From Arcuatula senhousia (Eukaryota > Mollusca > Bivalvia > Mytilida > Mytilidae): DNA of 64,000 bases. The DNA lies in the NCBI GenBank assembly GCA_963971305.1, contig OZ020307.1, positions 50,341,702 through 50,405,701 on the forward strand, given 5' to 3'. The position numbers were made by a program, and so were the translations under genes. The notes beneath the pieces were generated by a model. That model was not told the origin of the DNA. It did no database searches and saw only the letters and a list, made by a program, of their open reading frames with translations. The number at the start of each line of letters is the position of its first letter. Within the stretch, counting starts at the first letter, position 1. Shown here piece by piece: positions 12,501 through 27,500 of the stretch.

Positions 12501-15500
12501 ATACCAAACAGAGTAAATAACCCAGTAGAAAATGCAAATATATATATAACTTACTCTTTTGCTTTTACCGCATCCATAACTTGTTTATCTTTATCAATAA
12601 CGTGGAAGTACAAATATGTTCTGAAAATTAGTGAAGTAAACATACCATTTATATTTGATAAACAATGATCTTATAATCAAGTGAAAATATACATGACGAT
12701 TTAATATACAAACTAGTATTTTTTTTATTAGAAATAATGATATCTAATATTGTTGGTTAAGACTTCAGGAATAAAATCAAAGATTTGTTATTTACAGATA
12801 GGTGCACACATAACCTGTACGGAAGTTAACATAAAGTTAACATTGTGACTGCTTTCCACGTCTGCTCATGTCTGCTATAGCAGACTTCAAATTAACATGC
12901 GTTAACTCATGACTGGTCAAAGCAGACTTATGACAGCTTTTTTATGACTGGTCATAACCAGTCACAAAGACATGACTGCTTTTACCAGACCAGTCATTGC
13001 AACAAGTCTGCTCTTACCACACATGTTTGATAATGTAAGGGTTTAATTTAATATTAAAAACTGTCTTTAACATAAAAAGAATTATTTTAGAATACAGTTT
13101 AGACAAAATAACATAAAATTTTTCCTTATACATTCAGCTTTTAAAGCAGACATTTCACGAAGTTAACTTGACCAGACCTGTCATAATTATGTGACTGCTT
13201 GAAAAGCAGACGCAGAATTATGAATGCTTTTCAAGTTAACTTGGAACCAGTCGCGCGTCTGCTCAAAGCAGTCCCATGACCAGTCACAAGTTAACTTGAA
13301 GTTAACTTGATGTCTGCTTCTAAAGTTAACTTACTTTACAGGTTATGTGTGCACCCATCTGTATGCTTTTTGTTTTGCTTTTTGTAATTTTATTCTTATA
13401 TAATGTAATGTATTATTTAGAAAATAATCAAAATCGTCATTTAACAGACTTAAAGTAGGTGGATTGTGATGGGTTGCAGTTTATGTAGTGATTGTCCTGG
13501 TCGCTTATGTTGTTAACATGTATTTTGTCACACATTTAATATTTGCAAAAATAAGATGTATATTTTGTTCATAGAACTCAAGTATAAGTTAAAATATATT
13601 ACCTATATCCATCTGAAATTCCGTTTTCTACATACGATTCAATTCCATCTCCGACAAATTTAAAACCGGTTATTGCACTCAAATTGCTACAAGGGAAAAT
13701 GCCGACCAAAGTAAAAATAAAACTTGGCATAAAATTTCTACAAATATATAAATATTTTTTGAAATCTTTCTTATATAACTTTTTATAAATCGTACTTGTA
13801 TACATTTTGCTTATTGCTTATTTTAAATTGTCTCTGATTTATGTATGTGGTATGCAGTTTCTAATTTTATATCGCCTGATCTTCTTGCCTGTTTGCCATT
13901 TTGAAAAGGAAAAAAAATATCCTTGAAAACCTGATATCTCTCTATGTTTTCTTGTGTATATGCACATACCCTAGAATATCAGTTTCATGGAACTGAACAA
14001 ATGATTTTCCTTGATAAAGCAACATGGCGAGCGTCTGGTCATCCGCTATAATATCCAACTAAAACATGCCAAACAAATGAACCATTCAGTCAAAAACTAA
14101 GATTAAAAGACACAGAATCAGCATACTATTATAAAATAAAGATCAAATACATCAAATCTTAGTTACTTTTCTTATTTCTCAATTTGTACACACCTTTTTT
14201 CTTTAACGTATTTTAGGAAAAAAGTTTTATAAAACAATCTTTCAAATAGGTGTCAAATTAACCAGAAGAAATTATTAATAAAAAGCTCTCGCAATGAAAC
14301 ATTTTGGTAAAATAATAAAAGAACAAGCAACCTTACTCTTAGTTCAGTTGTTGAATTGCCAGCGGCATCAAATACTTGTATTAGAATAATCATATAACCC
14401 TTCATATTTTCTTCAAAAAGCATGTTTGTCAGAAGTGTTCCATTTGGTGTCAGACATATAGGAAATTTCTTTTGCTGTTCAGGACACTCTTGGATTTGAC
14501 CCTTGTTTGTTCCTTCAATTGCCTGTTCAAGACCTTTACTATCATAAGAAAAATGCCCATTGTATTGAAAGGTATGAATCCTATTGTTTCCAATGTCTGG
14601 ATCTGGTTCCACCCATATCTGAAAATACACAATACCAATTTTGGTGTGCAAACGGTTAATTTGGCAATGCGTTATATGCCTTTAATGAACTTTTCTTGAA
14701 GTAACCTCTCATCAGCAACAGGTAATAAAAAAATATCAATTGGATTGTGGAAAACCAAACATATTAAAGGAAAAGTATCCAAATCTAAAACGATGGACAT
14801 GGAAAGCCGAGTATTTGTAATCTATAATATAAATTCATATATCTTTGTACAAAAATATAACAAAGTTATCAATTTTGTCTCATAAGATTAAGATGTAACA
14901 CCTGATCTACTGTCTGTAAAGGGTAGTCTGGAGAATGGAAAAATTAAAAATATTTTTTTCTGAAATAAGTTAGCTTTAATTTGTTTAGATAATCCTATTA
15001 GTATCAAAAAGACGTAGTTAAAAAATATAACATCTTAACAGAAAGTTCAATACATTTCCTAAAAATTTAGATATTTGCTAGCCTATGGGGATTTTCCATT
15101 ATAAAAAAATGGCGGGAAAAATTGTCAAATTTCTATTGTGACGTCATATGACGTCAAAGTGCACTCCCAGATGTAAACAAAAACAAATTGATCACAAAAT
15201 ATATCTGTGTTCTGAATGATATTCTAGAATTGTACAAAAAAGTCATTATTGACAATTTGGCATTCCCAAATATGGCTGCCATTTACAATGGAAAAACTAG
15301 GGGGCAAAGTGATTTTGATTCATTTATCATAGAGGTAAGCCATTTCTTTACTCTTTTCTGTGATTTTAGTAACGTTTTCTTGCAAAGATAAAAATGGCAA
15401 ACATTTCAAAGGTTCTAGCAACAACATGAAGAAAAAAAATAAGAATTTCTGTTCTCCAGACTACCCTTTACAGACAGTATGATGAAATGGAAATATAAAA

Positions 15501-18500
15501 AACACAAAACTGGGACCATGTTGTTATCACTTGTATCTGACATGATGCAATATTTTTTTTCAATTCCAGTTTAAATAGGGAGATCTACTATGAGTTTTAT
15601 TTAGATGAATATAAAAGTTTTTTTTTCAAAATGCTTTGCAAAGTGTTATTAGAATGCACGATCTTTATTACTATTTAATAGATGAATTGACTATAATTTT
15701 ATTATGCAACATGTTTAACTTGTGTCTACCTTTAAATCTGAGACTATGGTATTAAGTTTGACATTCCTTCGAATTCCAGTGTTTATTGATGAATCTTTAA
15801 ATATTGGTGGATTGTCATTTTGGTCCTTTATTTGTACGAAAAGGGTTATCTCGGTTTTGTTGTCAAACGTGTGAATACTGTCGTCACAGTCTTTACTAAT
15901 GTTACGTCCTGTGATGTCAGTAGCTCGGACTGTTATGTTCACAGACGATGTTTGTTCCCTGTCTATCTCTTTTAATATCCAAATTTCGCCAGATTGATCT
16001 TTTATCTCAAAGTGATTGCTGTAGTACTGGTCTATAAAAATACAAATTACTTTTTAGTAACTCTGTTAAGGTTGGACGACACCAAATGACAATAAAATTA
16101 AAAGACATATAATTCTCAGAAATATGCATCAATATATGAAATAAAAAATTGGGGTTCACGGACCTCGTTGTCGGAGAACTGCAATTTTTGCGAGAAATTA
16201 ACAAAGATGTATAGTAAAACACGAATTCACCACCATTTACTTTTATTTTTTTCTATTCAAAATTGGACCCATGATAACCATATAATGACCAAAAACAATA
16301 ATCTACCTTGGAAAATTTGCGATGTGTTGATATAAAATACAGGTACGGATTCCTGAACATTACTTATGCGCGACAAATAGCAATAAAATCTGGCTAAAAT
16401 ACACGTAGAGTGTTTCTACGAGCAGGTAGATTTTTCAGTGTACAGGTAAATCGTAACGTCGCTTTTAACAAAGTGTCCACCTTAATTCACTACTGTAACA
16501 ATACTTGTAAAAAGTACTTACTTTATCGAAGGCAGTAAGAAATAAGCCAATTATATAGCCTTAGGTATAGCAATGATAAACGCAATGTAGTTGTTTTTAA
16601 AATATTTTCAGTATGACAATTACAATACTGTTAAAAGCAAAAACGAACAACTCAAGAACTATATATAAAACGGGATCCTAAGTTTCTTGGCCGTATTAAA
16701 ACTGGTTTCAACCACAATTTTCCAAATGCCAGGAGCAATCAAGGATAATCGTGATCACAATTTCTCCGAAATGCCCTCTTGTATATTCACCTTTTTTTCT
16801 TGGACATTGAGATTAGTAATTCCAGTTTATTACCTTTATTTTAGCAAAACCAATGCAAATGATTTATGAAATTTAATTTAGTGGATACCAGAAAAGATTT
16901 GTTCTTTTAATTCAAATCTGTTAAAATATTTTAAATGTTAACTCAAAGTGATACTAAGAAATAAGGGGTTTTAAATGCATATTTAAGAATAAACGTTAAT
17001 CATGTTCTTGATTTTTAAGAATAATTTTATTTTGAAATTGTTTTTATCAAACTAAATGAAAAACTGAACAAAAACCAAATTAATACTATTCAGGGAAAAA
17101 CTGTTGCCAGCTGTACAATTTAGCCAAACTAATAGCTTCATCTAATATGGTTATATATTTACCATTAATCTCTATGATACTGTATCGTATTTCTGAATTT
17201 TTGTCTTTGTCCGTAGCAGTTACAGTCATGACACGTATGCCAACTGTGTTTTCCTCCACTGATGCTGTGGTATGAGGATTTAAGAATTCAGGAGGGTGAT
17301 CATTAACATCTATGACATCAACTTGAATTGTGGTAGTGGCTGATAACCTAAAATCGCCATGATCCTTAGCCATGATCGTAAGCTAAGAATAAAAATCATA
17401 ATTATTAAATTGATAATCAGGTCAATGACGATGTTAAGGCTGATCGTTGGTAAATTTTTGAGTTTTCTGTCAAATGTTCGAAATACTCTGGATTTTGCCA
17501 TCAAAATACAGATAATATTTTTGCTCAGTAAGCCCCTGTTTTTTACAATAGGGTTTATTGGGTCATTAGAAATAAAAAAAAAGTAAAAAATCTTATTTCT
17601 TCATAGGTTTTTACACTAAAACAAGTCTAATGCTAAACCTATGAAAAAGCCAGAGAAAGTCTCTTCCCGCCAAATTATGAATGCTTAATATCTCGAAAAC
17701 GAGTCCAGCAACCTATGAATTTCTAAAGTTTTTTTGTACCTTTACATGTACCTATAGAAGAAAATGAGATGTGGAATAAATGTACGCGACACAACCTACA
17801 TTATAAACGTATATTTTAAATATCCACAATGGAAAACAGCCAGCAGCCTTCAATGTGACCAGCGGTCGCTGTTCGCTGTTTTTCAATTGGCCCCTGGATT
17901 GAAAATAAAATACATATGATTCAAGCCCAATCCCAAAGTGCATTGATAGACCCTCTTCTTGACAAAAAAACAATTAACATAAATTCGACTAAATACAAAC
18001 ATAAGCTTTGATAAAGATTCCTGGTTTAGGACAGGCACATTAAAATGTGGCGGGGTTAAACTAGTTTTTTTTGCGCCAACCTTCCCCCTTATGATAATCA
18101 ATAACAAAGCACAAACTAACACACAGTAAAAATCAAATCGATATAAGTTCAATTCAACAAGAGAGTATCGGAGACAAAAGGACAACAAGTAATTAACGGG
18201 ACGTAAAGATACTCTCTTGAGAACACTCGAAGTTACTGACAGCTAGCTAAGAAGCTTCCATCGACTGATGTAAAAAAATCAAGTATGTCGATTTTAAATC
18301 CGAAACAACACGTCAAACACTTGATTTGATGATGCATCATCACACAAAACCGACACACTTGACCGCTGTAATGCTCAAAAATGACATAAGTACAAAAAGG
18401 CAATTAACATTTTAAAGTAAGTATCAAATTATCAATATTTTTACCAAAGAAGACTAAATTCAAAGATTTTACTAAAATATCCATTTCATAGCCTTTATTT

Positions 18501-21500
18501 AATAAAGTTTTAAGCCAATTTTGCATTCCCAAGAGGTTGTTTTTGAATTTATTTGCTCTATAAACAACATTACCGTAGAAATCTGGATGGGATATTCCCT
18601 TTACAATCAAAAGTCGTCGTGTACAGTTAAATCTTCCAATAAGGTATAGATATTTATGATAAAACTTAGTAAACGACTTCACTAATTTGTGGTAACGATA
18701 TCCTTGTTTCAGTATTTTTTTTGTAATACACCGGTTTTTATCATTAAAATCAGACACACCACTGCAGATCCGAGCATATCTTACCAACTGTGAAATACAT
18801 ACTCCGTAAGACGGAGCAAGTGGCACATCTCCCTCTAGAAAAGGAAAATTCACAATAGGAAATGAAAAGTCATCCCGTTTATCATATATTTTAGTGTGTA
18901 ATTTTCCATTGATTATACCTAAATCAAGATTTAAAAATGGGCATCTATCACCAGTAAGGTTAGATTTATTCAAAGTTAATTCCTTGGGATAAATTTCCGT
19001 AATAAAATTAGAAAATTGTTTAGTGAAAGAATGTCGTCTAAATATCTGTATGTATAATTAAAAGTTTCAATGAGATGTTGTCTGTTGGGGTCTTTCTTAA
19101 GTTTTGCCATAAATTGGGATTCATAGCAATACAAGAAAAGGTCAGCAATAAGTGGGGCACAATTAGTTCCCATAGGGATACCAATGACTTGGCGATAAAT
19201 TGTTCTCCCTATACACTTAGATACCTTGTTATTTTCAAACTGACCAGCAAGCATCCTTAAAATAAAATTACACGATTCATAAGTAGACAATAACTATAAT
19301 CAAATTTGATCAATGAGGAACTATGAGGATGAGGGACTAAAAAACAAAATGTATCAATAATATACGTAACTTCTGGCTTAAGTACATATAAATTTAAGTA
19401 AAATATACACAACCCGTTTCCTTATATTTTCTGTATTAAATAAATCAACGTTTAAAAATCAAATTACAGTTTTCTACAAACATCAATATCAAACTGCACA
19501 GTATTTATACGAGAGTAAACTATAAATTATGATTGACCTCATGACAAGGTAGTCAAGGTGCAAACACGATGTATTATAAAACAAAATAATATTTAATGTT
19601 GCACTATACTTGTTAAATGAAGAAACAAAATAAAAATAATGCAAAATAACGTCATTAGTACATTAGTACATTAAAATTCGTCTTATACTGGAATTTGAGG
19701 ACGCTAAAAGCACCTTGTTAGCATCTGCCAATATTTTCAGTTCCTTCACGACTAAAAGCTTTACAGTGATTATAGCCTTGTTAAGACAAAATTATCCTAA
19801 CGAGTTAGAATTGACTGAAATCATTTAAATTTTGTAAAAGTTTTAACAAATGTCAACAATGTATGGTGGATATATTTGTATTAAAGTCACCCAATCCATT
19901 CCTGATAACATTCGACTTCCAGCCCAAGACAACCTTCAACAAGGGTATTTTAAAATGTGAAGGCCATTTTGTACATTTTAATTGGATGGATTCAGGGCAT
20001 ATTAGCTATGGCGTAAGGTTTACACCGTCTTTTCATCTTTTATTTTCATTCGAGTCACTTACAGTGTTTAATATTACGGTGTTTTGTGAAGATGTTACCT
20101 GCGTCAAAGATAGACAGCTAGGTATTGGATCACACGTCAGAAGCCCCATATTGAACTTCGGTGTGGTCAATATCTCGATTGGCTTTATATAACAGATTAT
20201 ATATTATATTATGCGTGACTCTTAGCTATACAAGATGTATAAGAAAGTAAAATAGTAACCAACTGCTCTTCGTATTTTTCAAAATTCTCTATTATACTAT
20301 TATGTGATGCATCTTGGTTAGAGCTATAAATGATTGGTTTTGATTTAAGCGTTTGTTTTCACAAAGTCGCTAAAAATATGATTTTCGATCAAGATAAGTA
20401 TTTTAAGCGTATATTTGATTTCATTTCTTTCTAATTTATTTAGCGAAAAAGTGTTGAATTTTGTTTATTCTTTTGTTAAGAACATACGTATGTATATTTT
20501 GGATCCAGGTGACTGATTTTGATCAAGATCAGATTGAAAGATAGTTCACAGTATTGTTAACAATATATTGTATTTACATATAAATCCAACACTAACATTG
20601 AATAAATTGTTTATGAAATGATATACATGATATAAAATGAAAAAAAAAACTGTAAAAGTTAAAAATGGCCGGAGTTCGTTAAACAGAAAGTAGGTGAGCG
20701 ACAGACCTAAAATCACATCCCACGTTACGGGACCCCATCCTGATGCTGTCAAGTGGCTGTGATTAGTAGTTGCTGAGAAAACTGTTACGAAAATTTTTCC
20801 CCGCCCGCACGCAGCCTGCCGCTCACCCGCCCGCCCGACATTCGCCATTTTATTACCCGGAATTTCACTCCATGAAATCCGGCCAATAAACCACTATTTC
20901 TGAAAATAATTTCATGAATTTAATCCCATGGAAATGATACAAGAGAAACAGACGTATATATTCCAATTGAAATGATTGAATTCAAATTAAACTCTTCCGG
21001 AGCACCTGATTTCACTCTTGTTCCGACTGGAGTTCGCGTTGGTGATTGATATTAAGTTGTTTTGTGTTTCCATGTTTTACATGTTGTCTGTTTTTGTCCC
21101 GTTCTTGTTGGTGTTCACCGGTTTTGTCTCTGCCCTTTCGGACTTTTGACATTCGGATACCCCATTGATACCTCTGCTTCTTTCATCCGTTGAAATTGAA
21201 AATAAAAAATCACAAACACAATACGTAATTCCCTTGTTATTTTTAAATGTATTTATTTATTCCATTAGTTAGAATTCATGAATTGCTCATTAAGTTTGAT
21301 AAATAAATTGTCTTAAATATCCAATTTGAGATCATTTGACAGCTAGGAGTAGGTGAATACTATGCCGTATAATGTTAAATTCATTAATTGTCGTTACTTT
21401 ACTTACTAGTATTAATGTTTTTTTCTTTTACCCACCACGACTGTCAGATGACGATTTGTGCATTTCAGATTTGCAAACATATTTATTGTTTTATTGATAT

Positions 21501-24500
21501 CAATTTTCAATTTGCTTCATTTTTACTTTTCAAATGTGTTTCCCCGTACATTAATTTAGTGTTTGAAAAGTAGCATTTGGCAATATATCTACATTTGGCT
21601 GGTTTTAATCTTTAATTAAATGTCTGTACCAAATCAGGACCATTCCGATTTCTCCAGTATGCCAACATTGTTTCTTTCGATTTTTCATTATTATTATTAT
21701 TATTAACAATATTTTTATAGCGCATGAACTAATTTAAAAATTACTCTAAGCGCTTAACATCAATATATAATTTTTAAAAATATATACATAAAACTAAAAT
21801 CCATACAAAAATGGAAAATAGTAGATTAAAAAAAAATGAATAAAATAAAATAAAACTTCATACGTAAAAATTACTTCAATGGAATAATGCAAGACTACTA
21901 AAATTTTTTAAAAAATTACAAAACATTTAAAAAAACAAATAAAAGTAATATTCAAGATAAATGCTGAATTCAAATGTAGTAAAGCTAAAAGATAAAGTTA
22001 AATTGCGTGGGAGAAAACCCATATGTCACTAAAATATCCATAAGCAACACAATGTTTGTCAACATAAAACCTTATAAAAAGTCATGATATGCTAATCTAA
22101 AAAAGTAGGTCTTTAAATTGGATTTAAAAGCATCAACACTGTCCACATTTCTCAAATAGCTGGGGAGTTTGTTCCACAGAGTGGCTGCTGCCGTGTCAAA
22201 TCTCCTTGAACCGTTCAGTTATTTTTTTCTTGGGGATTTTAGATTTATTACAACAGTTCAGTTATTTTGCATGCTTATGGCTTACAATAACATTATAAAA
22301 TGTTACAATTTTTTTATCGTACTGATGTTTCTTTCTTTGTACCTTAAATATCAAAATAAACTAAGAATAAATGCATTACCAGATAAATATCCTGTACATT
22401 AGCGTCAAGCAAGGCTAAGGTCTTGATTTCGCCAGTGCTGTTGTTTATGTCGAAAATGGTCACATTTGTAGCATAATTAGCGTTATCAATGGAGAATTCT
22501 AGGTCACTATTAGGACCAGGAGCATCTTCGTCTGAGGCGTTCATGATGGTTATCTCTGTTCTAATTTTGGCACACTTGAATTTAAAAAAATGTATTAATT
22601 TTTAAAAAATATAACCAAGATATTCGAAGTTGCAACGTCTTTTATTTTCCTTAAGCACAACTTGGAGTTTAAGCTTTGTAACAACCCGCAAAACGGGTTG
22701 TTACAAAGCTTAAATAACATCGATAATACATGAACATCAAATAATATTAATCTTTGGACTTTTGTTAAAACATTATTGTTTAATGGACTGAACATATCAT
22801 TCTTAGAAATACTTCTCTCCTACAAAAATTAAAAATTATAGTTAGACGAATACAAGTACCAAGATGGTTATGATACAGTTAATTTGGTTTTGCTGTATAT
22901 GCATATTTTAAAGAATTAACCTCTCATCGGCTACACTTGAATCAAAACATTGGAAGGCAAAAAAAAAACCCAAAACAAATGTGGTATGACAAAAAAGTAC
23001 TCAAACCTCAAAAAGTGCAAACAATCGACCATGTGCAGTACAAGGAAAGAAGCCTGATGTTTTAAACCATTTTGAATATTTTACACTTGGGAATTTCATT
23101 GACAAAAAATATTATAATGTATCGGTAAATTAGTGTCGAACAAGTCTGACATCTTTAACCTAGGATTTAAAATACATAAATCCATTACAGCTATTTTTGT
23201 TATTTTTGCTGATTTGCTCCATGGAATTGATCTTAAAGAGACCCACAGGTTTAAATTTGCTTTTCTGTTTGCACAGTTGTATTATATCAGTTAATTTCTC
23301 CGATTTTTTTAGCACCGTCAATGAACGTAATAGTAATCTCGAACATATAATAGAAAAAGTATTTGCGACATTTTCAATGTTATAAAGAATTATTTTACTT
23401 TAAAAAAAATAAATATTATTTGACAAATGTATACTAGTATATACTTTATATCTCAATTGTATAAACGTATCTTAGTTACCTCATATACTTTGAATTTAGT
23501 TGGATCTGATGAAGAAAACACAGGCGCGTTGTCATTTATATCCTTTACAGTAATGGTGACTACAGTCTCATCAGTCAAATTATTGTTGTTATTATCAATA
23601 ACAAGAACAGTAACATTATGGGTTCCATAATGACGTCTTAGACTGTTTTTTACTGATATGACCCCGGTTTCTTGGTTAAGTGCAAAAAGTGTTTGGTTTA
23701 CTGTAAACTCGTAGTAAAATTTGTTATATTCATCTCCATCTTTGTCTGTTGCTATTAAAGTAAGAACAGAAGTCCCGATGTCTGCAGTTTCTAAGATCGA
23801 AGAGGGAAATGGCGACGTGAATTTTGGAGCATTATCGTTAACATCAGTAACATCAATGATAATGGTTGCAGTTCCAGTTAATGGTTTCTCTGGAGAAAGA
23901 GGGTTGTCCGTTGCTTCAATAATTAAAGTGTATCTGCTACTACGTTCTCTGTCGATGTTTCCGTTAACGTATATATCACCCTACAATATATGCAAAGATT
24001 GAATAACATATTAAACTTATTACATATTTTGATAACGATTTAAATAGTTTATTGCAAAAGTCATTAACATGTAAAATTTTAAATGAGAATGGTATAAGTA
24101 AAAGAATCCCCGAAATGTATTGCTGTTACAAAAAAAAAATCGGTGGACCTAAGTTCACTCTCGTGTTGACTTGTGTTCACGTTGCTGATTACTGTTTTGT
24201 TGTTGCTTTTTGCGGTTATTTTTGTTGAAATGATTTTTTTTGTGTATGCCGGATATGTCTCTTCGAATTGACAACATTTGAATACCCCTTTGGTACACCT
24301 TTTCTTGCTTTATAAAAACTCGAAAAGAAGATGCTACATTTCAGACCATATTCTGAATTTAGAGTATTATAATTGTAACAAATCAAAATACTATTGTAAA
24401 AAAAACCCACATAAATCGAAGAAATAAACTTACCCCATCAGTCAGTTCAAAGTAGTTCAGGTCTTTTCCTGATACTATTTTATAAGAAATATTTCCATTC

Positions 24501-27500
24501 ATCCCAACATCTTTATCCGTAGCAGATATGTTCAGAACAAACGTTCGATTGTACTCATCTAAATTAAAGTTTTCTGACAGATTAACGTTTATTTCATTTT
24601 GACTGAAGGTTGGACTGTTATCATTCACATCAGTAACAATAAAGGTAAAGTTTTCACATGTTGTAAATTTCGTATCGTCCGCACATAACGTCATCTGAAG
24701 ACTATCTTTTGTTTCTCTATCTATTTCAACTGCCAGTCTGTCAATTTGAATGATACCTATTAAAAATTAAAAAGTTATATACTTACAAAGTCCATTAATT
24801 GCAAAAGTAGCAAAGACACAAAATGATTAAACAACGACACTATGGTCAAATTGACAAACAAACCTGTGCAAAATTAAAAAAAAAACATTAAATATCAACA
24901 TGAGTTATCTATAAAGCTTTGTCGATCTTATAATTCAAATAGTGGAGTAAATTTACGAGACTTACCTTCTTTTTCTGTCTGTGGTTGTTTCGTTAACTCA
25001 AATGCATTAAGAGGATTTGAAGATATTTTAAAGTTGAATTTAGTATCTTCATCCCTATCCGTTGCTGTAATTGTCATAACTATACCATTTATTGTTCCCT
25101 CTTGTATTTTTGTCGTACTCAGTGATGTAAATACTGGTGGGTTGTCGTTAGTGTCCAGTATAGAGATACTAAGAGAAGCTGTAAATAGAGAAATAGGCAA
25201 ATCAACCAAGAACAGATTATATGTCCCCGACCAGTTGGGTAGGGGAAAATTAAAGTCGGTTCATTAAACAAGTAGATGAGTGACAGATCTGAAAACGCAT
25301 CCCACTATATAGGAACCCTACCTGAAGCTGCATACCAAGTATCGAAAGCCTAGGAATAATAGTTGCTGAGATAACTGTTATGAAAAATAGAGTGAAAAGA
25401 GTGACGGACGGACGGACGGACGCACGCACGGATGAAGGCATTTCTATGCCTTTGCTCTGCGTTGAAGCAGGGAACAATTGCATCAGTTTTTAGATGTATA
25501 TGCATCAAAAAGTACAATCTGATATAAATATGAATTATATTTAAAGCCATTGCGTATGGTTTTAATAAGTTTATGATACGCTGAATGCAGCCATGTGTTC
25601 CAGTCTTACCAGTAGCTGTTTGTTCCTGTATTCCGTTCAAATCAGTAGCAAGAAGAGCTAACGTAAGACCTGTAACTACTTCACGGTCTATTGGCTTTAG
25701 CAGATAAACTTCACCCTCTTTAGAAATATTGAAATAATCCTGAAATAAATAATTTAAAATCAATTTTGAAAACTTAGAAATAGAAAATAATGAGATGTGG
25801 AATAAGTGTACGCGACACAGCCCACAATCTAGCGACAATTCAGAAAAACCACAATGGACAAATGTCAGTTATTCACATTTTTAAATAAAAGGCAGAGTAC
25901 AACAATTTAAGTTAATAAGTACAACCTTCAATTTGTATCTGAAGTAAAGCCTGAGTCAGTTACTTATTGGTATAAGATGCTTAATTGGGTACTCCACTAT
26001 TTAACTGTAGTCATTTGCCTCTATGGTAGTTAATCAAGTGTCGAATAAATATTTGTAAACAAAAAAAAATTGCACATCTGTATGCAATTCAATTTGTCAA
26101 GTAACTGTCCAATGTCGTTTTTTTCTTCAGGTACATGTAGTTCGTTTGTCTCCAACATCAAAATTGGTCACCTTGTGTGATATTAACATGCAATACCTGT
26201 TAGACTGGTGGTTAAAACCATATAAGTTGTAATATGTTTTGTTGAAGGCAAATGTAAAAGAGACATTTTAATAAAAAAAGTTAAAGACCACTATAATTAT
26301 CTTCAGTACATCATTTTTCATTTATTTTTGAATTTAACTATCCTCTTTCTATTGTATATTGCATCTTTTTAAATAAATTGTTTTCTATGTTTTTGTTACC
26401 AATTGTTCTTCAAGTACATACCTCAAATGATTCGTTTTGTAATGCATACTTTGAATACGTAGGAACAATCTGTGTTATGTTGTATTGTAAATCAGAGTTT
26501 AAATCATCGTCATGAGCTGTACAGTGAGCCACCAACGTATGAGGAGCGACACTCTCATTTATTTTTTCAGTATAAACCGTTTTGGTAAATTCAGGATCTT
26601 TATCATTAACATCTTGAACGTTTATGGTCACCATTGCTGTTCCATTTAATGCTGGTGTCCCCCTGTCAATTGCCAATACAGTTAAATTGAACACAGGAAT
26701 GGACTCTCGGTCAATGTTAGCATTTAGATCAACAGTTATTGTCCCTGTTTCAGAATTTATACGGAATTTGTCCATCCCACCCGTCTCTATGTAGTACGTT
26801 AGTCGACTGTTGGTTGGCGTTCCGTCAAGGTCTGTTGCATTTACAGTTCCAACGGATTTACCTGTGGATATAGTTGTTTCATTTAATGTGTTATAAATGA
26901 AAACTATGTAAATTAATGATTGTTTGTTTCTATACTATGATTATCATCTACAAACTTTAAACAAAATTAAGACAAAATACAGATCAAGTGCAAAGAATTA
27001 CACAGTGTTTTGACAACGACTGTACATGATTTGACATTTATAAAAGTCACAATCTATAAATTTGCCTCATAACTTAACGTTATAAACTTAGATAATGCTT
27101 TGTAGTTGTTTTTTTAAGCAAAGTCAACCAGAAAGCTGCAAAAGTAATGTACATACCATGGTTAGAATTTTCAGGAACTGAGAAGTTATACGAATTTTGA
27201 TAAAAGTTGGGTGCATTGTCATTCTCGTCCTAAAAGAATAATTTGAAATAGAATTTCAAAATAGATAGTAACTGAAAATGCACAAATATTGTTTCTCAAA
27301 ATGGACAATAAAACCTGTTTTTTTTTTATTTTTAGATTTAAAACAGGAAAAAGGAGGTATGTCCAAGACACAATGTAGTAATGATATAGTCGACATTGGT
27401 TCTCTGTTACCAATGACAACATATGTATTTATCTCATATCATACTATTTTGAATTACAGATATAAACGACGATATCATCGATATCATTACGATATCGTCA

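Larger units (their letters stand above)
14910..15477. mobile_element. MITE, 568 bp, TA target duplication
   Basis: Near-perfect inverted ends starting CTGTCTGTAAAGGGTAGTCT, flanked by TA at 14,908-14,909 and 15,478-15,479. It carries an 18-bp CRE-type palindrome and a short ATG-initiated open frame that ends at a splice-donor-like GTAAGC. Confidence 0.82.

Noticed and set aside
19863..20192. 109-codon plus-strand open frame in the intron upstream of exon 25
   Set aside because: No recognisable motif, AT-driven composition and no splice or promoter context. Could be mobile debris.
22560..22562. Alternative acceptor for exon 24 at TTAG
   Set aside because: It gives a 181-nt exon that breaks phase with exon 23; the acceptor at 22,575 gives 195 nt and keeps the EC fold.
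25350..25838. 162-codon minus-strand open frame
   Set aside because: Only its middle (25,610-25,739) is exon 20. The rest is intron read-through at both ends.
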